Assembly (NCBI GenBank): GCA_022361535.1
Contig: JAKSAU010000825.1
Span: forward strand, 1-11,433
Length of the DNA stretch: 11,433 bases
DNA from: Desulfobacterales bacterium
GTDB lineage: Bacteria; Desulfobacterota; Desulfobacteria; Desulfobacterales; Desulfobacteraceae
Direction of reading: 5' to 3'
Positions within the stretch are counted from its first letter, which is position 1; each line of letters starts with the position of its first letter. Both the position numbers and the translations under genes were made by a program. Positions 6,800 through 11,433 of this stretch are shown here, one piece after another. Under the pieces are notes generated by a model, which saw only the letters and a list, made by a program, of their open reading frames with translations, was not told the origin of the DNA and did not search any database.

Positions 6800-8164
6800 T
6801 TAGTTTTTGCTTTCATAGGTCTTGAGCAGGGCTACAATTACCGGGCTCAGAGCCAACAGAGCAATCAAGTTGGGGATTGCCATCAGGCCGTTGAAGGCGT
6901 CTGACAAGTTCCAAACAAAGTCAAGAGATACGGTAGCACCAACAAAAGTAAGAGCCGCCCATACCCATTTATAAGCTTCAACAGCTTTTACGCCTGCAAT
7001 GTATTCCAAACATTTGGACCCATAGTAGAACCAGCCCAGAATTGTGGAAAAGGCGAAAAAGATAAGACCGAATGTAACAATAAACTGTCCAACACCAGGC
7101 AGTGAAGTGGCATAAGCAGTAGATGTCAAAGCTGCACCGGACAGACTGTCAGTAATGCTCATCAAGCCGTCTGCATTAAAGGAAATAAGTCCGGAAACAA
7201 GGATAACCAACGCAGTCATGGTACATACAATCAATGTATCGATAAAAGAACCAAGAGAAGCAATGATACCCTGGGTTACAGGATCTTCGATTTTAGAGGC
7301 TGCATGGGCAATCGGAGCAGAACCAAGACCTGCTTCATTGGAGAAAACACCCCTTGCTACACCAAAACGAACAACAGTACCCAGGAAACCGCCGCCAACA
7401 GCAACACCTGAAAAGGCGTTGGAAAAGATCATGTTGAATGCGTCAGGGATCATACCTGCTTTGGCCACAAGAACGATCAAACTACCCGCGATATAGGCAA
7501 TAGCCATGATTGGAACAATTTTAGAAGTCACTTTTGCAATAGTTTTGATACCGCCGATAATAACGGCACCAACAGCAATAGCAAGAACAACACCTGTAAT
7601 CCAAACGGGGATGTTCATGCTTGAGGACAATGCAGAAGCAACTGAGTTGGACTGTACCATGTTACCAATACCAAAAGAGGCAACAAATCCGAACAGGGCA
7701 AACAGCCAACCCAGCCATGCCCAGTTTCCGCCGAATTTTTCTTTCATACCCAATTTGATGTAATACATGGGTCCACCGGACTGCTCACCTTTTTCATTGG
7801 TAATTCTGTATTTTACAGCCAGAACAGCTTCGCCGAATTTAACAGCACCACCAAAAGCACCCGTCACCCACATCCAGAAAACCGCACCAGGTCCACCTGC
7901 TGCGATTGCTGTAGCCACACCGGCAATATTACCAGTACCGATGGTGGCGGACAGTGAAGTCATCAAAGCCTGGAAAGGAGTAATATCACCTTCACCTGCA
8001 TGATCCTTTGAAAAAAGAAGCTTAAATGCGAAAAACAGCTTCCGGAACTGAACCACGCGTGTCATAAGGGTTAAGATAATACCTGTACCTACAAGAAAGA
8101 AAATCATGATTGGGCCCCAGGCAAAACTGCCGACCTGCCCAACGATTGAATTTAAAACTTCCAT
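6800..8164 (-). CDS. agcS: AGCS-family sodium (or proton):alanine/glycine symporter
   Basis: This 454-residue integral membrane protein is of typical AGCS length. Cation-coupled symporters of this family import alanine, glycine or related small amino acids. It has a hydrophobic helix at about 16-34 and the family signature SLSATIGTGNIAGVATAIAA (70-89). It also has GPGAVFWMWVTGAFGGAVKF (91-110), SGGPMYYI (129-136), and ARGVFSNEAGLGSAPIAHA in the second half, followed by further hydrophobic segments to the C-terminus. No residue is obviously missing. The Shine-Dalgarno sequence AAAGGAG (8170-8176) sits 5 nt before the ATG. It is transcribed in the same direction as the kinase/regulator pair upstream, after a 332-nt gap containing three palindromic sites, so it is the probable target of that regulator. 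The exact amino acid (alanine, glycine or glutamine) is not determinable here. Confidence 0.96.
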   Translation of the reverse strand: MEVLNSIVGQVGSFAWGPIMIFFLVGTGIILTLMTRVVQFRKLFFAFKLLFSKDHAGEGDITPFQALMTSLSATIGTGNIAGVATAIAAGGPGAVFWMWVTGAFGGAVKFGEAVLAVKYRITNEKGEQSGGPMYYIKLGMKEKFGGNWAWLGWLFALFGFVASFGIGNMVQSNSVASALSSSMNIPVWITGVVLAIAVGAVIIGGIKTIAKVTSKIVPIMAIAYIAGSLIVLVAKAGMIPDAFNMIFSNAFSGVAVGGGFLGTVVRFGVARGVFSNEAGLGSAPIAHAASKIEDPVTQGIIASLGSFIDTLIVCTMTALVILVSGLISFNADGLMSITDSLSGAALTSTAYATSLPGVGQFIVTFGLIFFAFSTILGWFYYGSKCLEYIAGVKAVEAYKWVWAALTFVGATVSLDFVWNLSDAFNGLMAIPNLIALLALSPVIVALLKTYESKN

Positions 8165-8238
8165 TTGCTCTCCTTTATAAAAATGGGTTGTGTGGCAGTG
8201 AACACTCCTGCCTTATTCTAAACTGCGCTTGTTTTATT

Positions 8239-8253
8239 TCATAAACCATGCCA
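8239..8253 (-). promoter_or_regulatory. Weak sigma-54 promoter candidate for the symporter
   Basis: On the minus strand TGGCATG-GTTT-ATGA matches the -24 element well (TGGCAYG) with correct spacing, but the -12 element reads ATGA instead of TTGC, losing the conserved C. It lies about 75 nt before the symporter ATG. The neighbouring sigma-54 activator makes a sigma-54 promoter expected here, but this match alone is weak. Confidence 0.3.
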
Positions 8254-8362
8254 CGTTGTACCACTCAACAGAAACAATCGATATAACCATATGATTTCAA
8301 GAAGTTAAGAAACATTCAAACTCAGAGGGATCTTTGTGGGGAAGAAATACAACTCTAAAAGT

Positions 8363-8377
8363 GGGTCATTATGACCC
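8363..8377. promoter_or_regulatory. Palindromic binding site 1, GGGTCA-N3-TGACCC
   Basis: The perfect dyad extends to 17 bp, TGGGTCAT-T-ATGACCCA (8362-8378). It is the copy nearest the symporter, centred at 8370, about 125 bp upstream of the sigma-54 candidate. Likely bound by the Fis-type HTH regulator encoded at 8497-9882 (inference). Confidence 0.6.
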
Positions 8378-8450
8378 AATACTATACTGAATAAAAATAA
8401 AAGGGAAGAAAAGAGTCGAAAAAGCCCTTGGGACTACAATCATGAACAAC

Positions 8451-8465
8451 GAGTCAAAATGACAC
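8451..8465. promoter_or_regulatory. Palindromic binding site 2 (degenerate)
   Basis: GAGTCA-AAA-TGACAC matches the GGGTCA-N3-TGACCC pattern with one mismatch in each half. Its centre (8458) is 19 bp from that of site 3, which makes the pair look like a tandem, cooperative site. Confidence 0.5.
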
Positions 8466-8469
8466 ACTC

Positions 8470-8484
8470 GGGTCAAAATGACCC
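8470..8484. promoter_or_regulatory. Palindromic binding site 3, GGGTCA-N3-TGACCC
   Basis: GGGTCA-AAA-TGACCC is a perfect match to both half-sites, lying 12 bp past the stop codon of the regulator gene. With site 2 it forms a close pair, and with site 1 (centre 107 bp away) a set of upstream activating sites for the symporter. Confidence 0.6.
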
Positions 8485-8496
8485 AAGCCTCAGACT

Positions 8497-9882
8497 TTAT
8501 GTAGAATAACTTTTTAATTTTCGCAGCAGGGTTTTTCTGCCGATACCCAATATTTTTGCAGCCTGGGTACGGTTATCCCCTGTTTTTTCCAATACCTTGA
8601 GAATATGTTCCTCTTCAACTTTGGCAAGGGTCCATGATGACTTGTCAACCACATCACCACCAGATTTGGATGAGGCTTCCGCTTGTGCTTGTCCAATTGC
8701 TGAAAGGGAAAGACTCGTTCCTTTTTCCCTGAGAACAGCAGATGCAATCATATTCTTCAATTCCCTGATATTTCCCGGGAAATCCTGCTGCATAAAAAAA
8801 TCTGATAAGTCAGAAGATATATCGTCTATCCGTTTATTTGTTTCTGATGCAAACTCGGACAAAAAAAGCCGGGCTAATGGAAGGATATCTCCGGGGCGCT
8901 CACGCAAGGGCGGTATATCAATGTGAAACATGTTTAAGCGATGGAAAAGGTCTTCCCTGAATCGTTTTTCTTTAATTTCCTTAAAAATATCCCGGTTTGT
9001 AGCCACAAGAATACGAACGTCCATATCACGGCTTTTTGACGACCCAACCCTATAATACTCTTTTTCCTGAATCACCCTGAGTAACCCTGCTTGAAGGTTG
9101 ATATCCAAGTCGGTAATTTCATCAAGGAACAAGGTGCCTCCCCGGGCAGACTCAATAAACCCTTTGCGGTCCTTGGCAGCCCCAGTGTAAGCGCCTTTTG
9201 TATGCCCGAACAGCTCGTCAGTAAATAAGGTATCACTTACCGCTCCCATATTCAGAGCTACAAATGGTCCTTCAGAACGACGGCTCAACTGATGAATTTT
9301 TCTGGCAAGCTTTTCTTTACCGGTCCCGGACTCCCCGGTAATCACTACAGAATAATCTGTAGGTGCGACCATCTCTACCTGGCGCAGCACTCTGACAATG
9401 GCATGATCCGTGGCAACCATATCTGAAAATGCTGCCTGGTCAGTTAAATCCTCAATTGTATTTTTCCGCTCATAAAGGGAAAGCCCCTGGCGCAGACAAT
9501 ATCTTTCTAAAGCGCGCTGGATAAGGATTAGCAGCTTTTCATACTGCACCGGCTTGGACAGATAGTCATAGGCCCCTTCTTTCATTGCATTGACTGCGGT
9601 TTCAATATCATCGCTGGCTGTGACAATCACGCATTCGGTATCAAAAGATTCTTCTTTAATTTGCCTGAGCAATTCCATCCCGGAAATATGGGGCATGAGC
9701 AGGTCTAATAGAACGAACTTGAACCTGTGGGTGGCAACTAAGTCCATCACTTGCCGGCTGTCTGATACCAAGGCCGGCTCAGGCATTCCTGCTGAAATTA
9801 GAATTTCTTTGATTGTGAGCAAGAAACCCGGGTCATCGTCAACAATGAGGATCGGGGTTTTATTATCAGGGATGGATTTCAT
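8497..9882 (-). CDS. NtrC-family sigma-54-dependent response regulator
   Basis: This 461-residue protein has the standard three-domain layout. The receiver (about 8-125) has an acidic pocket at D15-D17, phospho-acceptor Asp60, Thr88 and Lys110. The AAA+ domain (about 150-380) has Walker A GESGTGKE (183-190), the sigma-54 contact loop GAYTGA (230-235; a Tyr variant of GAFTGA), Walker B LFLDEI (251-256), an arginine-finger region FREDLFHRL (308-316) and FPGNIRELKN (368-377). A Fis-type helix-turn-helix ends the protein (about 424-458, with NRTQAAKILGIGRKTLLRKL). When phosphorylated it should oligomerise on enhancer sites and drive ATP-dependent opening of sigma-54 promoters. The ATG overlaps the kinase stop by 4 nt (ATGA) and has no separate Shine-Dalgarno sequence, so it is translationally coupled. 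Its probable target is the AGCS symporter downstream. All catalytic residues look intact. Confidence 0.95.
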   Translation of the reverse strand: MKSIPDNKTPILIVDDDPGFLLTIKEILISAGMPEPALVSDSRQVMDLVATHRFKFVLLDLLMPHISGMELLRQIKEESFDTECVIVTASDDIETAVNAMKEGAYDYLSKPVQYEKLLILIQRALERYCLRQGLSLYERKNTIEDLTDQAAFSDMVATDHAIVRVLRQVEMVAPTDYSVVITGESGTGKEKLARKIHQLSRRSEGPFVALNMGAVSDTLFTDELFGHTKGAYTGAAKDRKGFIESARGGTLFLDEITDLDINLQAGLLRVIQEKEYYRVGSSKSRDMDVRILVATNRDIFKEIKEKRFREDLFHRLNMFHIDIPPLRERPGDILPLARLFLSEFASETNKRIDDISSDLSDFFMQQDFPGNIRELKNMIASAVLREKGTSLSLSAIGQAQAEASSKSGGDVVDKSSWTLAKVEEEHILKVLEKTGDNRTQAAKILGIGRKTLLRKLKSYST

Positions 9883-11433
9883 AAAGGTTCATCTTGTGGG
9901 GTCTTGTTATTTTCAAGCCAGTGTATCACTTTTTCAAATGCCGTTAAAGCATCTCTTCCTGCTTTTTGAATGTCCTCCATGCTGTTGTCTTTGCCCTTAG
10001 ACAGCCTTTCAAGCCTTGCTGCCATACGCACCGCATCTTGGGCATAAATCCTGGCACCAGCACCCTTTAGAGTATGTGCCGCAAGGATTATATCCTGCTT
10101 TTTCTCAGAGGCCAGGGCAGTTTTTAGCGTACTGATAAGGCCCGGTGTTTCTGATATAAAAATAGCCAGTATCTTGTCAAGCAGTTCAACATTTCCACCC
10201 ATGGCAGAAAGCGCCTGGTTTCTATCTATCATTTCAATATCTTTATCAGAGGATTCATTGTCACAAACAATGTCCGGACCTTCCTGAGAGGCATGTTTAT
10301 GGACCACCCGAACCAGCTCTTTGTACTCGATGGGCTTGGGGATAAACTCATCCATACCAGCAGCTTTAGCTCTTGCACGATAAGCATTTAGAACATGTGC
10401 TGTCATGGCGATAATGGGAATATTTTTATTATGATCTCCGGCATTTCCCTGCCTGATATAACGGCTTGCAGTTAACCCGTCCATGCGAGGCATCTCTATA
10501 TCCATAAACACCATATCCACATCATTTTCTTTAAGGGTTTCGAGTGCCTTTTCTCCATCAGGTACAGTAATGACCTTACACTGCAATTGTGCTGTCATTT
10601 CTATGAATACCTTTCGATTCACCGGATCATCTTCAGCTAAAAGAACGGTCAGGCCGGCGCGAGGCATCACAATATCTTCCTTGTCCAGGCTGAATTCATC
10701 AACAGGGTAAGGCAGAACAATCAACGGCAGGGTCAAGATAAAACAGCTGCCCTTACCAGGTTGGCTTTCCACAGAAATACTTCCCCCAAGCATCCGGGCC
10801 ATTTCTCTGCATATAGACAACCCCAGTCCTGTTCCCCCGTATTCTCGGGTTATTTTGCCCTGTGCCTGGGCAAAGCGTTGGAAAATCTTTTCAAGATGGT
10901 CATTTTCAATACCAATGCCTGTGTCCTGCACCTTAAAAGACACATAGATCAGCCTTTTCTCTCCGGATTTTGGATCGGCATCAAAGGGTAAAGGTTGTGG
11001 CTGCAAACTTCCGGTATCAGATCCGGAATCTTCTGGAAACGGTGGGTGAGCAACTTCTACATTAAGAGAAATCTGTCCCTTTGTTGTAAACTTTACTGCA
11101 TTGGACAGCAAATTGGTTAAAATCTGATTGAGACGGACCGGGTCTGACCGGACACCCCTTGGGATATCTTTGTCTTGCTCCAGTATAAACTTTAACTCTT
11201 TTGCTTCGGCCTCGGTCTGCCATATATGGGTTAAACTATCCAGCAGGGTATCCATCCTGAAATTCTTTTGAAAAACCTTCATTTTCCCGGCTTCAATAGT
11301 TGAAAAATCAAGGATATCCGAAATAACTGCTTTCAGGTGTCGGGCAGCGGAAAGTACTGTGTTCAGGTTTCGGTGCTGTCCTTCATTGAGTTGAGTGGCA
11401 AGGGTCATCTCGGTCATGCCTAAAATGGCATTA
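9879..11433 (-). CDS. Hybrid histidine kinase with receiver and Hpt domains, 5' end cut by window edge
   Basis: The reading frame is open through the right edge. The codons before the internal ATG at 11417 read NAILG, the tail of the usual H-box SHEIRTPLNAILG, so the true start, sensor region and phospho-His lie outside. Numbering from that Met, the rest of the dimerisation helix pair is at 1-50. The ATPase domain has N-box Asn106 (LLSNAVKFT), DTGIGI (165-170), IFQRFAQ (178-184) and GGTGLGL (194-200). A Pro/Ser/Asp-rich insert lies at about 124-154. The receiver (about 257-375) has AEDD (261-264), Asp306, Thr339 and Lys361. The Hpt domain (about 410-500) has AAHTLKGAGARI with His448. It therefore supports a four-step phosphorelay ending at Asp60 of the overlapping regulator. 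The signal is unknown; control of an amino-acid symporter suggests amino acid or nitrogen/carbon status. Confidence 0.93.
   Translation of the reverse strand, partial: NAILGMTEMTLATQLNEGQHRNLNTVLSAARHLKAVISDILDFSTIEAGKMKVFQKNFRMDTLLDSLTHIWQTEAEAKELKFILEQDKDIPRGVRSDPVRLNQILTNLLSNAVKFTTKGQISLNVEVAHPPFPEDSGSDTGSLQPQPLPFDADPKSGEKRLIYVSFKVQDTGIGIENDHLEKIFQRFAQAQGKITREYGGTGLGLSICREMARMLGGSISVESQPGKGSCFILTLPLIVLPYPVDEFSLDKEDIVMPRAGLTVLLAEDDPVNRKVFIEMTAQLQCKVITVPDGEKALETLKENDVDMVFMDIEMPRMDGLTASRYIRQGNAGDHNKNIPIIAMTAHVLNAYRARAKAAGMDEFIPKPIEYKELVRVVHKHASQEGPDIVCDNESSDKDIEMIDRNQALSAMGGNVELLDKILAIFISETPGLISTLKTALASEKKQDIILAAHTLKGAGARIYAQDAVRMAARLERLSKGKDNSMEDIQKAGRDALTAFEKVIHWLENNKTPQDEPL

Larger units (their letters stand above)
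8165..8496. other. 332-bp regulatory gap between symporter and response regulator
   Basis: There is no gene here. The right third holds two palindromic sites close to the regulator stop and the middle holds a third. The left third holds the weak sigma-54 promoter candidate and the symporter's ribosome binding site. I see no terminator after the regulator, so some read-through into the symporter is possible. The DNA between the sites is AT-rich, which would suit bending between enhancer and promoter. Confidence 0.6.

Noticed and set aside
8194..8212. Short inverted repeat GGCAG / CTGCC in the symporter leader
   Set aside because: It is only 5 bp with a 9-nt loop and no U-tract; this is easily chance and too weak to call an attenuator.
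8249..8263. Second sigma-54-like match, TGGTACAACGTGGCA on the minus strand
   Set aside because: The distance between the GG and GC elements is one base too short for sigma-54, which is strict on spacing. The alternative at 8239-8253 has correct spacing.
8451..8484. The palindromes read as a terminator for the regulator gene or as a CRISPR-like repeat
   Set aside because: The stems are 6 bp with a 3-nt loop and no U-tract. Three copies with irregular spacing (88 and 19 bp) and no spacer pattern fit operator sites, not CRISPR.
1..11433. Mobile element, prophage or defence system
   Set aside because: I see no transposase, integrase, terminal repeats, nuclease or tRNA-adjacent junction. All genes are metabolic, transport or regulatory, with similar codon use.

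Overview
The window is a compact, ordinary-composition bacterial chromosome segment with eight protein genes. I see no RNA genes, mobile elements or CRISPR arrays. Seven genes lie on the minus strand and one on the plus strand. The gene content fits an anaerobic, sulfate-reducer-like member of the Desulfobacterota, possibly a Desulfobacula/Desulfobacter relative. It includes an ETF with two FAD-linked (type 4) oxidases, a cysteine-rich DUF3795/DUF3786 protein, an AGCS sodium:amino-acid symporter, and a sigma-54 activator with a hybrid kinase. The taxonomic placement is inference from gene content only.

Block A (1-5527, minus strand, read from right to left) is a redox operon. It starts with an SDR dehydrogenase resembling KduD/gluconate 5-dehydrogenase. 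An AGPS-like FAD-linked oxidase with an HHHG motif follows, then ETF beta, ETF alpha, and a GlcD-like FAD-binding dehydrogenase cut by the left edge. ETF beta and alpha overlap by 4 nt, and the GlcD-like start lies 10 nt after the alpha stop. The layout suggests oxidation of a hydroxylated substrate, with electrons passed from one or both flavoenzymes to the ETF. The order etfB-etfA-glcD matches the order in electron-confurcating lactate dehydrogenases (LctBCD). However, this ETF alpha lacks the extra ferredoxin domain and has replaced several residues that normally surround the electron-transferring FAD. A good sigma-70-type promoter whose -35 box is covered by a 13-bp perfect palindrome precedes the SDR gene.

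Block B (5630-6755, plus strand) is a single divergent gene encoding a DUF3795-like cysteine-rich domain joined to a DUF3786 domain. It ends at a strong two-way terminator shared with the convergent symporter gene.

Block C (6800-11433, minus strand) is a regulatory and transport module: a hybrid histidine kinase (cut by the right edge, with its phospho-accepting H-box just outside), an NtrC-type sigma-54 response regulator overlapping it by 4 nt, and an AGCS-family symporter. The 332-bp gap between regulator and symporter holds three copies of a palindrome GGGTCA-N3-TGACCC, two matching the consensus exactly and one degenerate. It also holds a weak sigma-54 promoter candidate. The likely logic is a phosphorelay (kinase His, receiver Asp, Hpt His448, regulator Asp60) that turns on amino-acid uptake through enhancer-like sites.
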